Shown here one piece after another: positions 1 to 11,219 of a DNA stretch of 64,000 nucleotides. The stretch's first letter is position 1. Each line of letters begins with the position of its first letter. The translations under genes were made by a program, and so were the position numbers. Location of the stretch: positions 1,215,434 to 1,279,433 of the forward strand of contig BCIO01000004.1 of the NCBI GenBank assembly GCA_001599975.1, read 5' to 3'. This DNA comes from Cystobasidiopsis lactophilus. Its lineage: Eukaryota; Basidiomycota; Agaricostilbomycetes; Agaricostilbales; Chionosphaeraceae. The notes beneath the pieces were generated by a model. It saw nothing but the letters and a program-made list of their open reading frames with translations, was not told the DNA's origin and did not search any database.

Positions 1-425
1 CCACCGCATTACTTGTTGTACAAATTCGCACTCGCACTTTTACTGCACTCATGCAAAGCATTTGATACCATTCTCAAGTAGGCCGCAAGAACGAGAGATG
101 GACCGGAGGCAACATGAGCGCGTGTGGCATTTGCAAAGTGGAGGTACTACAAGTGACGCGCCTCTACGCTTGAAAGCTATGTTGCAAAAGGTCTGCCCTT
201 GCTAGAAGTGGCGAAAACGAATATCGAACGAAAGAATGTGGGAGGGTCTCGCCAGATGGAGACGCGGTGAAAGAGAAGATTTTGGCTGGCTGGCCGACGC
301 CGTGCTGCCTCAAGGGTGAATGTCGATGGGAGAGCGGGCCAGGCCGTCCTTGGCGGCGCTCCAGTAGTAGCAAGTATTGGTTTTGGGGACAAAGGAGTAT
401 CTGTTGCGTCAACCGGCTTGTGCGT

Positions 426-939
426 TCAGCTGATGAGCCCTGGGAAAGGCGGAGCTCTAACGCACCGCTGGCAGTAGTTGCCCTTGATGGACTGGGTGGC
501 AGCCAAGCCATACTTGCTGCCCGCGCCCTTGACGTAAATGGAGTGGAACTTGAAGGGCTTGCCGCTGCGCAAGGTCTGGCACACAACTATTAGCTTCGCC
601 CTCAACAAAAAGAGCCCCAAACGCTCGCACCCTGTAGCAGTGACCGCTCTTGATGGCAGAGAGCTTGTAGGAGGCACCTTTGCCGTTGCACTTTTTGTTG
701 CTGTAGGCGTAAATGACCTGCGACGCTGCGCGCTTCTCCATGTTGTAGCGCTTGACGAGGGTGGTATCGCCCTCCTCGAGCGACCAGTGGGCGGGCGAGT
801 GGTCGGGCAAGGGAGCGGGGCTGGTCGAAGAAAAGTCCTCGACGGCGTGATGGGTTTCGCCGAGGGTGAGCACCTTGGCGGCGGCGGCCTGGCCAGCCAA
901 AAGAGAGGCGATGAACAAAAGAGCGGAGGGGAAGATCAT
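426..939 (-). CDS. Small secreted cysteine-containing protein
   Basis: I read two exons, 939-631 and 575-426, joined across a 55-bp intron that contains a CTAAT branch site, giving 152 residues. The start at 939 is the first ATG, and it opens directly onto a signal peptide (MIFPSALLFIASLLAGQAAA), so the product should enter the secretory pathway. A KR pair near residue 57 could be a processing site. The mature part is short, basic and has Cys in the motifs NKKCNGKG, SGHCYR and NYCQRC. I recognise no family. An in-frame ATG 12 codons upstream is possible but would hide the signal peptide. The function is unknown; secretion is well supported by the sequence, and the exact splice acceptor is my inference. 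Confidence 0.6.
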
Positions 940-1137
940 GTTGGTGGTCGTGCAGGAGCAGAAAAAGTCGAGCAAGGGGTGACAGCGCCAAGGGTGGCTC
1001 GTGCGCCAAACAAATTCGGCCCACGAAAACAGCTTAAAAGAAATCGTGCCAGCCGGTTCCAGGCGCCGAGAAGCTGGATGTCTGCTGGAGTAGTGGCTGT
1101 TGATGCAAAGGAGAGAGTCCGTTGGCCAGAAACGCCC

Positions 1138-1998
1138 TCAGCTCTTCCCTCGACTCAGAGCCTTCCAATCCACCACCTCAGCCTCGCACACCTCTTCAAA
1201 CCACTTGTCACTATAATTACACTTATCCGGTAGCAAGTGTGGCCTGCAGGCCAGGTGCGACAGAGCGGCTTGTGAGGCGGTCGCGTCCAGCGAGTTGTCG
1301 CAAAGCTCCTCGAAGAGCTGCTTGACCAGATTGAACGAGGCCACGTAGTTGTCAGTCAACAGAGACACAGTATCAGCTGACGAAAGCGAGCATGAGCGAT
1401 CTGCGAGCAGGGCTAAGGGGAGTTCAAGGAGCGCACCGAAGCGGGACATGGTCCAAGTCAGAAAGATGGGCTGCTCGAACGCGAACGCCGCCCCTTTGAC
1501 CCGAGAAACCTCGAGCAAAAGAGCATACGTTTGCTTCTCTATCGTTTGAATCTTGACTTGGACGTCGTACTAGAGCAAGCGTCAGCCTGCGAGAGGCAAA
1601 CGTTGCAGTTCAAAGCGCTCACCAAGAGGAGGACGGCTTCTGCAAGAATAGCGCACAAGTCTTCCATCTTGCAGCTTTGCGAGAGCAAGTAGAGATCCAC
1701 AGGAGGGTCGCTGGCCAGCTTTTGCCCTACGGTGGCCCTTTCGAACGCGCATGAGCAAAATCTTGGATGAAGGCCAGATCGGCGCTCACTCGGTCTCGTT
1801 CCTCAAAGCGACTATCCGAGAAGCAGCAGGAAGGACTGAAGACACTAATGCACCGTTCCAAGCGCGCCGGCTCTTAGAATGGTCGAGCAGAAGGCTCTTC
1901 AGCCGCCGATGATAAACCGTCTCCGCCGACGAGTCAGGGCCCTTTGAAGGTGATGACATGGGCGAGGCAGAAGAGGCACGGTTCTTCTCTTTAGGCAT
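1138..1998 (-). CDS. Hypothetical helical protein, 242 aa
   Basis: Three exons (1998-1790, 1710-1623, 1569-1138) join in frame through 79- and 53-bp GT-AG introns. The N terminus is polar and Ser-rich (residues 1-25). The rest reads as amphipathic helix, with segments such as LYLLSQSCKMEDLC, AEAVLLLYDVQVKI and NLVKQLFEELCDN. There is no signal peptide or membrane segment. It has the look of a small coiled-coil or complex-subunit protein, but I do not recognise the family and give no function. The start was chosen because it is the first ATG of the open frame; a further upstream exon cannot be excluded. It lies downstream of the RBM25-like gene on the same strand, about 305 bp from that gene's stop. 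Confidence 0.55.
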
Positions 1999-2303
1999 TT
2001 CCAGAAACGAAGGATCTCAAGGCCGGACGGTGGTTTGTAGCAGACAGAGCGGGATTGCAAAAAGCAAAACAAGCAGGCAAAAGTAGGAAGAAGAAGTGGG
2101 CTCACTTGAGCTGGGTGGGAAACAAGGGGCCCAAAAAGCACAATAGAGCTGAAGAAAGGAAACGGTAAGGTGGACGGCGCAATGGACGAGCCCACCCAAC
2201 GAAGCAAAACCAAGTCCGGTCTCCATTCCCGATCTCCCCTCCCATCTTCACATTTGCCCTGATTGATTTTAACAAAGTGAGCGCTCACTGGCGACAGGTG
2301 CTT
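1999..2303. other. Intergenic spacer
   Basis: This stretch of about 305 bp separates two minus-strand genes. It must hold the 3' UTR of the RBM25-like gene and the promoter and leader of the hypothetical gene. I see no clear TATA element, repeat or RNA gene in it. Confidence 0.5.
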
Positions 2304-4748
2304 TCAAGCGGTGGTTGTGGCGATTCGGTTGGCCGCCGCGAGCAGCTCGAAAATGAGGAAGCGCCACAACTGCATGCGGACATCAGCATACCGACCACCA
2401 GCCGGAACGAACGAAGAGATACTGACCTTGATGACGAAATCTGTGGCCTCCTCAGCGAGCACGGGTTCTAACTCATCGACAAGCTCTTGAGCAGACTTAT
2501 GCGCTTTAATGTGGTCCACGCAGACGGCGACGAGCTCTTCCTCCTGTGACAGGCCTTTAGATGATGCGCAAGGCACAGTAAACGAAGTAAAGAGACGAAC
2601 TTCGGTGCCGATGGCTTCCATGACCTTTTTGGTGACAAACGGCTGGATCTTTTCGCTGACGATTTTCTGCACGAGGACAAGAAACGCGTCTAGCCCGAGC
2701 AACAGAAGGAAAGAAGGGTCAAAAGAAATCAGGCGCACCTCTGACAGCTTGTCCCACCGCACTTCCCATGCCCACAGCCCAGCCTGGTCGACCGGAATGC
2801 TTTCCACCAAGGACTTGATCTTCTGGCGGCGGCGCTCCAGCTTCTGCTCGTTGGTCATGCCGAGCTCCTCCTCGTCTTCAATCTCGTCGTCAGAGTAGTC
2901 CAGCGGCACCAGCTCGCGCTTGCGGCGGTTGGCCGCCTCCTCCTCCTCGATGGTGGTGGCGAAGGCTTTCGACACCTTGAGCTCCGACTTAGAGGCATCC
3001 GTCTGCGCCTTTTGGCTGACAGCGTGCACGGACAGCTTGATGGGGGTAGAGTCGTCGATGGAGGCGCCGGTGCCGACGCTAGTTGGCCCGCCCATCGAGC
3101 TGAGAAAGTCGGCCTGCTGATTGAGAAAGTCTTCGGACGCTTTGGCAAGCGCCTCCTTTTGCTGCTCTTCTTGCTCCGCGTCGCGCTTGTCGGCTTCGAT
3201 CTCGCGGCTGCGGAAGGCTTTGCGTTGCGCTCTCCAGCGATTTCTGTGCGTCGACGATTTGAGCTAGCTTCGAGAGCTTTTAAGTAAGAAAGCAAACGCA
3301 CCTATCCACGTGGAACAGCTCCTTGCCCCGGTCCCTCTCCACCTCGTCGTCCCAAGTGGTCAGCTTGGCCGTCATATCCACCCGCCGCGCCTCCTCGTCC
3401 CGCTCGAGCGCCACATCCCTTGCCTTCTCCCTATCCAAACCCGCCTGCCTATTGCGTTCTCGGTTCTCCCATCGTCGCTCTCGGTCTCTGAAAGCGTAGT
3501 CGGCCTCTCGGCGGATGCGCTCGAGGCGGGCTTCTTCCTGCTGCTCGTCCGACAAGTCGTCGCCCTGGTGCGACGAGCGGCGGTGGCGCGGCTCCTCGTA
3601 TTGGTCGGTGATGCCGGTGCCGTTAGAACGGACAAAGTTGTTGGCGCTGCTGTCCCGAGGCTGGGAGCCCCAGGCCCGCTCCTTGCGTGCGCCGTAATTT
3701 TGAGCGTCTGGCCCAAACGCACCACCTTGCCTTCGATCATCAGCAGGCCGCCCTGAGTCGTTTGGCCGACCTCGCGCATCTCGATCGCTGCCTCGGTCTG
3801 GGTGGCCGCCCCAAGGGCCTGAGTTGGACGGCGGCGAGTTGGGCGGTGGGCGGTCGTCCCTCCTCGACCCTGACGACCCTTGAGAGTCCCGGCCACCCCA
3901 TCCGCCGCCACCCTGCCTCTGCTGTGCCCTCGCCGTCTCTGCAGCAGCAGCAGCCCTCTTGTCCGCCTCGCGCTTGGCAGCCCGTTCTCTGAAAAACTGA
4001 ATCTCCCTGGTGATCAACCCCCTTGACTCTTCCGGCAAGTCATCCGGCCCCAAGTCTTGCAAGTGAGCAGGCATGACGCGGGCTCGCTCTGCCTCGGCTT
4101 TGGCGGCGGCAAGAGCCTCGGAGCTGGTGAGCAGCGGGCCGGACTCGAGCATCTCGCCCAAAACTTGCTTGAGGTCGTTCTGGGCGTTCTCGAGCTGCTC
4201 TAAGTCGCCGTCGGACTGGATGCGCTGCGACTCGAACACGTCTAGCCTCGCCCGCGTCTTTTCGTCCGCTTTAACCTGTGCAGTTTGCAAGCCCCACCTG
4301 AGCCCGGAAATTTTGAGCTGAAGGGAAGGCCCAGGACGCACGATCAAGTTCTTGTCGTTGCCATCTGTGGAAGGCAGGCGGAGGTCGTGCAGCACCTCGA
4401 TGCAGCGCAGGACCGACTCGGCGTCGCCATACTCTGCAAAGCCAAAGGCCTTGGGCAAACCTGCCGCATCCCGGATTCGGTTGATGCTGATCAGAGGCCC
4501 AACAGTCTGTGAGCCACCAACAAGCTGCTTCAGTACTAGATCCGTGTACTGCATAGAGGGGAGGCAAGCCGCACTGTGAATATTCGCTCCAGCCAAGAGT
4601 CTTCCAAGCCCAGCGGCAAGTTGCCCACGAACAGCTTGAAGCGCTCGCCCTGCGCCTGGGGCGGCGAGCCGTAGCCGTTCGCTGGTTCTTGGTTGGTGGC
4701 TGCACCGGGTGCGCCGAGGCCAGGCCGACGAGGTGGGTACATCGACAT
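2304..4748 (-). CDS. RBM25: RBM25/Snu71-type splicing factor (RRM + PWI)
   Basis: A U1-snRNP-associated pre-mRNA splicing factor that binds RNA near 5' splice sites and acts in the nucleus. Seven exons (4748-4575, 4506-4342, 4275-3302, 3243-2739, 2666-2601, 2543-2427, 2369-2304) give about 688 residues. The RRM is near residues 40-110, with RNP2 as KLFVGNL and RNP1 as KAFGFAEY, followed by the family's typical RLLHDL-like stretch (VLHDLRLP) and a KADEKTRARLD segment. The middle is charged and rich in RE/RD/GG. The C-terminal PWI domain starts around IPVDQAGLW and ends with the diagnostic LWRFLIFELL. Domain order matches human RBM25, which is somewhat longer. The start ATG lies just before MYPPRRPG; there is no ATG upstream in frame. 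Confidence 0.9.
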
Positions 4749-5047
4749 GCTGGGCGGAGGATGGTGTTCAAGAGCATGAATTGGGAGTGGACTTTCCCCC
4801 GGGTCGTAGCCTGGGACTTCTGGGGTTGAATTTTGAATCAGTTTGGAAGCTTTCAAGTGTCGTTTGGAGCCAGCTAGGCCACCAGCGAGCGCAGAAGTGG
4901 CAGACGTCGTATTCCCTCTCGATTGCAAAACATTGCCCCATTCGCCACCTCCCTCTTGTTAACATAGCTTTACACATCATTCGGTCTCATAAGACAGGAT
5001 TAGTTGACATAGTCGGATGCCGCGGTAGTCGTGTCAACACGGCAGAA
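4749..5047. other. Intergenic spacer
   Basis: About 300 bp lie between the RBM25-like start and the stop of the transporter gene, both on the minus strand. It should contain the splicing-factor promoter and the transporter 3' UTR. No further feature is visible. Confidence 0.45.
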
Positions 5048-7148
5048 TCAAAGCTGATACCTGTGAACCAAGCCGAGATCGTCAGTCCAAGCAGCATTGG
5101 CTGACTTATAGCGCTTGAAGACACCCACCTGAAAGCTTTGTTCTCAGCGTCAGTCAGATCGTCAAAGGCCTCGTCGACCTCCTTGGGCGGTAGCTTGTCC
5201 CGAATGCGGTTCTCTCGCCAGCACAAGAAGCTGTATTGAGCATGCCATCACTTTGCGTTTCTAACACAGTCTTTCGAGAGAGATGTGTCACTCACCAATA
5301 CAGAATGCAAGCGCCGCACCCCAAGCTGAGGCAGATCATGGTGGCTTTGAAGCCAGAGGGGAAGCGTGGAGACTCGTATTTTTTGAAAAACAGAGGCCCA
5401 GAAATATTGCCCAGGCAGTAGAAGATGAAGGTCATGGCAGACACGACGGTCTTGCGCGAGTGGCCGGCGACGTTGGAAGCGGCGAACCCGAGAGCCATGC
5501 CGTAGCCGCCACCAAAAGCTGTGGTTTTCGTCAGATGATGTTGGGCAGTTTTGAACAGAGGAGACTAACCGTTGAGAAGAATGACACCAGCGAGCAAGCC
5601 GCCCTTGCTTGAAAGAGGCAGCTTCCACAGCATAGCGGAAGCGGCCAAGCATGTCGCAGCAGAGAAGAGGTAGACGACGGTGCGCATGTTTCGGAAGTGC
5701 ATGGCGATATAGCCTCCAACAACAGCATAGGCAACGAGAACTCCAGCGCCGGGAGTGGAGAGCACAATGGAACGGTAGGTCGAGGCCCCGACGACGTTCT
5801 TGATGACCAGGGAGCTGAAGTTGGTGCTGATACCGACCGGTGTCGTGATGCTGCGAGCTCATCAAAAGAAGTACTGCATCCAGACGGACAGCACCTACCA
5901 ATAGGTGATGATCCAGACTAGCCACATCTTAGGATCGGTGAACGCCGAAAGGCCCTGGCGAAGCTTGAACACCTTGTTCCGGACACCGGTCTGGCCTTCT
6001 CGCAAGCGTTCGACAGCTACATAGCGCTCCCGGTCGTTCAAGAACTTGGCAGTGATAGGCGAGTCGGGCAGGAAGAAGAAAACCACACTGCCCGGATGAA
6101 TGAGCCAGTGGTCAAGCCAAGATTGAATTCGACCCACAAGGACCAGACGATCGTTAGAGCTCCACAAAAGCAGTAAATGTACTTCCAGGCAGATGGCACC
6201 TCTTCGCCGGGTTTGAGCGGGGTGGCTTTGGCGATTCCCAGGCTGACAAAGTAAAGAGGGAAGGTGGCCATGCCCTTTTTTTCTCTTCAGATTGACAAAC
6301 AGGTTTTTTCTGGGGAAGCCCACTTGCCGTTGCGCCGTAGAAGAAGGTGGTGCGCAGGACTTGTTCGTGTTGGCGGTACCAGGAACTGATGACAAGCAAG
6401 AACGCTGGCGACACTCCCGATTCGATGAAGCCAAGGAAGAAGCGTTGGACCATGATTCCTTCGTAGCTTTTGCAAGTGGGTGTTAGGATGACAACGACTC
6501 CCCAGATGAAGCAGTAGATGGCGCAAATCTAGGCAGGCAATGTTAACGAGAGAGCTTGTACCGAGGTATCAAATTGCTGGTATGAGCTTACTTTGCCAAC
6601 AGGGAACTTTTGAGCAAGATAGCCCAGCGGGAAAGCACCAGCGATGAAGCCGCAGACTGCGATGCACCAGATTAGGTCAGAGCGGCAGCGCAGAAGGAAG
6701 GTTGTTCGCAGCCTACAGAAGATCATCGAGACATTACTATAACGCTGGCTGTTCACCACTGTGGGATTGGTAGAGACGACTTGGTATAACTTCAAATCTG
6801 TGATGATGCCGAAGATTGCCGCCGTGCCCAGGGCGCCCTTGTCCATCGACTGCATAGCCAAGCAGATATAATTAGCAATGATACGAGCGCTTGATGGGAA
6901 CGGGTTCACACCTGAAGTGCATAGGTGACGCAAACGAGCGGGAGGATGTGCCAATCGATGCGACGACGCAAACGAGCCTGCTCCTCTTCTGTGATGGGCT
7001 CCTCGTCCGGGTGCTCTTCGAGAACTTTTAGAGCTTCGTCTTGGCCTTTGTGCCAGTGAGCTCGCTTGTACTGTGACTCGAGCTGAGAATCGCTCTTCGA
7101 CAAGAAGCTGGAGTGCTGAGCGGAAGGCTTCTCCGATAGCTCAGCCAT
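5048..7148 (-). CDS. MFS permease, anion:cation symporter (Dal5/allantoate-type) family
   Basis: A plasma-membrane major-facilitator protein of about 530 residues that probably carries a small organic anion; the Dal5/Tna1/Seo1 group takes vitamins, allantoate and similar acids, so the substrate cannot be read from sequence. Ten exons (7148-6912, 6849-6717, 6656-6592, 6528-6324, 6282-6138, 6087-5899, 5850-5570, 5518-5296, 5230-5129, 5060-5048) keep the frame. Family marks are RRRIDWHILPLVCVTYALQ followed by MDKGALG, QRFFLGFIESG, SSWYRQHEQVLRTTFFY, VVFFFLPDSP, YAVVGGYIA and the cytosolic tail LTDAENKAFRYQL. The intron at 6283-6323 is the least certain, because it is only 41 bp and leaves a KKK insertion. 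The start ATG at 7148 follows an upstream in-frame TTG that I did not use. Confidence 0.88.
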
Positions 7149-7642
7149 GGTCGCAGCCGTGTGGTCGTGCAAATAAGCAACACAGAAAGACTTAAATGTA
7201 CGTGAAAGCGGCGACCGACAGGCCAGGTGGCAAGTGCCCGTCGGTTTTCAATGTGCCAAAGTTTTGGTCGCCCAGCCATGCAGACGTCTAAAAAAGCGGG
7301 GATCGACAGTCAACGCTCGCATAAGCACGGCAGACCGGCAACGGGGCGCCAAGGCAGGCATTTCAACGAGAACCGAGCTAGGAAGCAGGTGGCAACTCGG
7401 GAGCATTAAGCATGATGCAGCCGGCAATAGCCAGCAAGATGAGGTGGGGTATCCAATGGGTCTCGCTACAGCATGTTCGGCATGTTCACAGACAGTGCCA
7501 AGGCAAAGTTACAGAAGAAAAGATGAAGCTGCAGCGCTGACCGCTTCGGCTAAACTTTGGGCGGAGTTGGCCCGAATGGCGCAAGCTCAAACTGCTGCTT
7601 GCTGCCAGCAACGACGGTTCTAGAGTTTCTGCAGTGCTGAAA
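7149..7642. promoter_or_regulatory. Divergent promoter region, permease / methionine sulfoxide reductase
   Basis: The permease (minus) and the reductase (plus) start from opposite edges of this 494-bp gap, so both promoters must lie here. I can identify no specific factor site. There is no convincing gene in the gap, although open frames run through it. Confidence 0.5.
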
Positions 7643-8409
7643 ATGCCACACGCCGACTCGTCCTTTGTACCGGCAACAGTCAAAACGAAATCCGAATTCT
7701 ACGAGCATGTTTTAGAGTCGCTGCGGGCTTTGCTGGAAGAAGGGCAGAATTGGGTGACTGCGTGTGCCAACGCTAGTTCCTTACTCTATTTCAGTTATCT
7801 GTCATCGCCCTTGTACGGTGATCAGGAGCCCGTCAACTGGTGTGGCTTTTATCTCCTGCCCAAGTTCTTTCCACCGAGCGCGGATTCTGCAAGAGCGGAT
7901 CAACTTTTGCTAGGACCATTCTGTGGTGAGTAGCTCCTTCAGCAAGATCAGAGAGTGGCCTTTGATCTTGTCCAACCAAATAGGTCGGCCGGCGTGCCAA
8001 TTCTTGCGGCTGAAGCCAGTCAGCCAAAAAGGGACAGTCGGCGTGTGCGCCACTGCGTACAACTCTGGCGCAACGTTAGTTCACATGCCCTCACATGCTT
8101 TATCTATGAGTTACTCACGGCGGACAGAGCAGTGTCATCGTGGAAGACGTCGAGGCGCAGCCGGGCCACGTCGCATGCGATGCAAAAACCAAGGCGGAAA
8201 TTGCAGTTCCCTTCCGTCTGAATGGCGAGTTAGTCGGCGTATTAGACCTTGACAGCGAGAGTGAGCCTTTTCCTCTCACAGATAGCACCGCGATGATGAC
8301 TCACGAACGCCTCCCACCAGAGCTGGGAGCCTTTGACGAGGAAGATCAGGCCGGATTGGAGGGCATCTGTTCGCTATTGAGCCAGCGGATACGACAATCG
8401 GGAAGTTGA
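7643..8409 (+). CDS. Free methionine-(R)-sulfoxide reductase (GAF domain)
   Basis: Reduces free L-methionine-R-sulfoxide to methionine in the cytosol, as part of oxidative-damage repair. Four exons are proposed (7643-7925, 7984-8074, 8133-8260, 8321-8409), giving about 196 residues. The whole chain is one GAF fold. Family signatures are NWCGFYLL, LLLGPFCGRPACQF, GTVGVCATAYNSGAT, VEDVEAQPGHVACDAKTKAE and VGVLDLDSE. The three Cys known to matter in this family correspond to those in PACQF, VGVCA and VACDA. The last intron (60 bp, 8261-8320) is a multiple of three without a stop, so it could also be read through, adding 20 residues. The start is the ATG at 7643. Confidence 0.87.
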
Positions 8410-8477
8410 GGTGCATGCATTGGACAATTGGCGGTCTGAGAGGCGCCAAATGGACGACAAAAGCCGATTTTGTTCCA

Positions 8478-9304
8478 TTAGCTGGCTTCTTCGGCAGGGT
8501 CTTCTTGAGCAGGGTCTTCGGCAGTGGCCTCTTTGATAATCGTCTTCTGTAGGTGGGCTACCCGCTGCTGGCGAGCGCGAACCAGCCTCTGAGCCGTGGC
8601 GAGCGAGATGGTTTCGTAGTCGGGCAGCTTCCCTGGACTGCCCAATTGACCTAGCTCCAGACATAAGGTGCTGATTTCGTCGTCCAAGCGTCGCAAGGTC
8701 GACTTGAGTTCGGCCAGCTCTTCCGCCTGCTTGAGCTTGGCCAAGGCGTCGAGCGTGGTGGTCTCGAAATGCGTCCAGCGTGAAGGCCCCAACATCACTC
8801 CACCGTACCACCGCGATACAACCACGACCACGTCCAAAGCGCCCTGCAGCTCCAACACTGACAGAATCTTGAAGCCCGCTCCCTTCTCCCCGTCGTCGTC
8901 AGAACCAGACTTGATGGACCAGTCGTCTACCGACGACGCTCCATCCTTGCCTGGCTTGGTAGCAACCACTCGCCAGGCCAGGATCTCGTGGCTGGCTTCG
9001 TCGTCCTTGTGCGCGGTCCGGATGTGGCGCCGAAAGATGTCTGCTTGGGCTGGGTTCTGTATTGAGGCGGCGTGCGCAATGAAAGTCGAGCCTCTATCTG
9101 TTTGTGACATCCACAAAGGGTGCAAACGTCAATTATGGAAGCTTGAAGGCGCAAGAGGCACGAACCTTGAATCTCAGCGGAGGAAACGATTGTGTCTGGA
9201 AGCTTCAAGGACGGAGCGCCAAGCCATTCGGTCAGAGAGCCACCAGAGATCTTTGAGCGCTTGTTAGATGAGTCGGCAGCCTGGTCGAGACCGCGCTTGC
9301 TCAT
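8478..9304 (-). CDS. Stand-alone IMPACT-domain (UPF0029/YigZ-like) protein
   Basis: Two exons (9304-9166 and 9097-8478) encode 252 residues. After a basic, polar N terminus of about 45 residues with a nuclear-signal-like KRSK, the IMPACT domain runs from roughly residue 50 to 150, with RGSTFIAHAA, EASHEILAWRV, a GEKGAGFKILSVLE stretch and the hallmark VVVVVSRWYGGVMLGP. A C-terminal charged coiled coil follows (LAELKSTLRRLDDEIS and onwards). The Gcn1-binding RWD domain that precedes this module in Yih1/IMPACT is absent, so a role in restraining Gcn2 is not implied. Bacterial and fungal single-domain relatives have no settled function. The gene converges on the reductase gene, with 68 bp between stops. 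Confidence 0.85.
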
Positions 9305-9341
9305 GATAGTCCAAGGTTGCTCTCAAACGAAGAGAACGGCG
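9305..9341. promoter_or_regulatory. 37-bp spacer between divergent start codons
   Basis: Only 37 bp separate the start codons of the IMPACT-domain gene (minus) and ALG2 (plus). The two promoters and 5' leaders therefore have to overlap each other's coding regions, or share this element. No TATA box is visible. Confidence 0.6.
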
Positions 9342-11120
9342 ATGCGCGTACTGTTCATCCATCCAGATCTGGTAAGCCCTCACTCTCCACATCTTTACAT
9401 GCACATCTCAAAGTCCGCACAGGGAATCGGTGAGTCTGGACACCGCTTGGGCTATCGCGACTCGACAATTTCAATGCGACTGACGCGCATGAGCAGGCGG
9501 CGCCGAGAGGCTAATTGTGGACGCTGCAGTGGGCCTGCAAAAGCTAGGGCATAGCGTCGAGATTGTCACTTCCCACCACGACCCCAGCCGGTGCTTCGAA
9601 GAAACGAGGGACGGTGAGTTTCTCGCCCTCGATTTTCATCGTTCCGAACGTGCTTCCCAACGCCGGCTGGTGTCTAGGCACGCTGAAAGTCCGCGTTTTG
9701 GGCAACTCTATAGTGCCCAAGTCAATCAAGGGCAAGTTCAACTTGCCATGTGCGATCCTCCGCCAGCTGCACCTCGCCCTCTCCCTCACTTTGCTCCTCT
9801 GGTTCAACCGCCTGCTTCGAAAACCCAACCCGGACGTGTTCTGCATCGACCAATTGAGCGCGTGCATGCCTTTGCTCAGGTGGCTGACCAACACCCGGGC
9901 TGTATTCTACTGCCACTTTCCCGACTTGTTGACCAGCTCGGTGGCGCAAGACCCGAGCCAGCGCGGGTTCGTAAGAAAGCTCTACCGAGCTCCTCTGGAC
10001 TACCTGGAGGGCATCACCACCAGTGCGTTTGCTCTTCCCTTAATTCCAACGAGAATTCGTCCGAGCCTCTTCGTACAGACGAAGCCGACCGCCTGCTGGT
10101 CAACTCCCACTTCACGGCGCGGGTGATCCGGCGCACCTTTCCTCAAATCCTCAAAGATCTCGAGATTGTCTACCCTGCAATCGACGCCCCTAGCTATGCC
10201 CAACCTCTGACCACCTCTGCTCCTGATCTGGATCGAGTTCTCGAGAAGTGAGTTCGCTACTCTCCTTTAGCCCAAAGGGGGCTTGTTGAGAAGCTTACCC
10301 CACAGCTGCTCGCAATTCTTCCTCTCCATCAACCGCTACGAAACGAAAAAGAACCTGCCTTTGGCCATCGAGGCGTTCGCTTTGACCAAGCCTGCACCGG
10401 GGCTCAAGCTGGTCATTGTCGGTGCGTCTTCTTACCCCTCACACCTTTCCAAGTGTGTTTTCAAGAAATCGCACAGGCGGGTTCGATGCCCGACTACCAA
10501 ACAACCTAGCGTGCTACGAGCGGATGAAGTCGCTCGCCACCACCCACCACCTCACGTTCGCCGAGCTGGACTCCCCCTCCGCTGCTGACGCCACGATCAT
10601 CTTCATCCCCAACATCTCCCAAGCCCACAAGCTCGCATTGCTCAAATCCCCAAAAGCCATTTCTTTGCTCTACACGCCAATCGACGAGCACTTTGGCATC
10701 GTGCCTTGCGAAGCGATGGGCTCTGGGCTGCCGGTGGTGGCGTGTGACAGTGGTGGACCGCTTGAGACCATCATTGAACAAGGCTTGGATGCGCCCACGA
10801 CAACCGGGTTCCTGCGGGCGCCGACGAAGGAAGCTTGGGCGGAAATCATGGCCTCCCTCGCCCTCCGCCCCGAAGCGCGGGTGCGGATTGGGGAAGCGGG
10901 GAAGAAGAGGGTGCAAGAGCTGTTCTCCCTCGACCACATGTCCAAGCAGTTCGAAGCCGCGCTCAGGGAGACCATGGTGGATCGCAAGGTCATGCCGAGG
11001 GGGGAAGATGGGTTCGTCAAGTTCGTCGCGGTCGTCTTCATGGCTTGTGTGGGAGTCGCGTTGGTCACTGTGGTCAGCTTGTATGGCCAAGAAGTTGACA
11101 GGAGGGGGCTTCGCCACTAA
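9342..11120 (+). CDS. ALG2: ALG2, alpha-1,3/1,6-mannosyltransferase
   Basis: Adds the second and third mannose (alpha-1,3 and alpha-1,6, from GDP-mannose) to the dolichol-linked N-glycan precursor on the cytosolic face of the ER. Seven exons (9342-9371, 9423-9429, 9497-9613, 9678-10022, 10079-10247, 10306-10421, 10477-11120) give 475 residues, close to the yeast enzyme. The second exon is only 7 nt, and including it restores [13 protein letters not shown], the GT-B donor-side glycine motif. Other marks are [27 protein letters not shown] and the GT4 nucleotide-sugar signature [21 protein letters not shown]-terminal hydrophobic segment (near residues 450-470) anchors the protein in the ER. Confidence 0.92.
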
Positions 11121-11219
11121 CCACTTCTGCCATGCGCATTGAAATTCCGAGCGCTGCACCTCTGAAATTTTCACTCTTGCTCTTGTCTCCCCATCCTATT
11201 CCCGGGCCTGAGGACGACG

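Noticed and set aside
4549-4574. 26-bp intron in the RBM25-like gene
   Set aside because: A 68-bp intron (4507-4574) from the same donor gives a much better RRM without an insertion.
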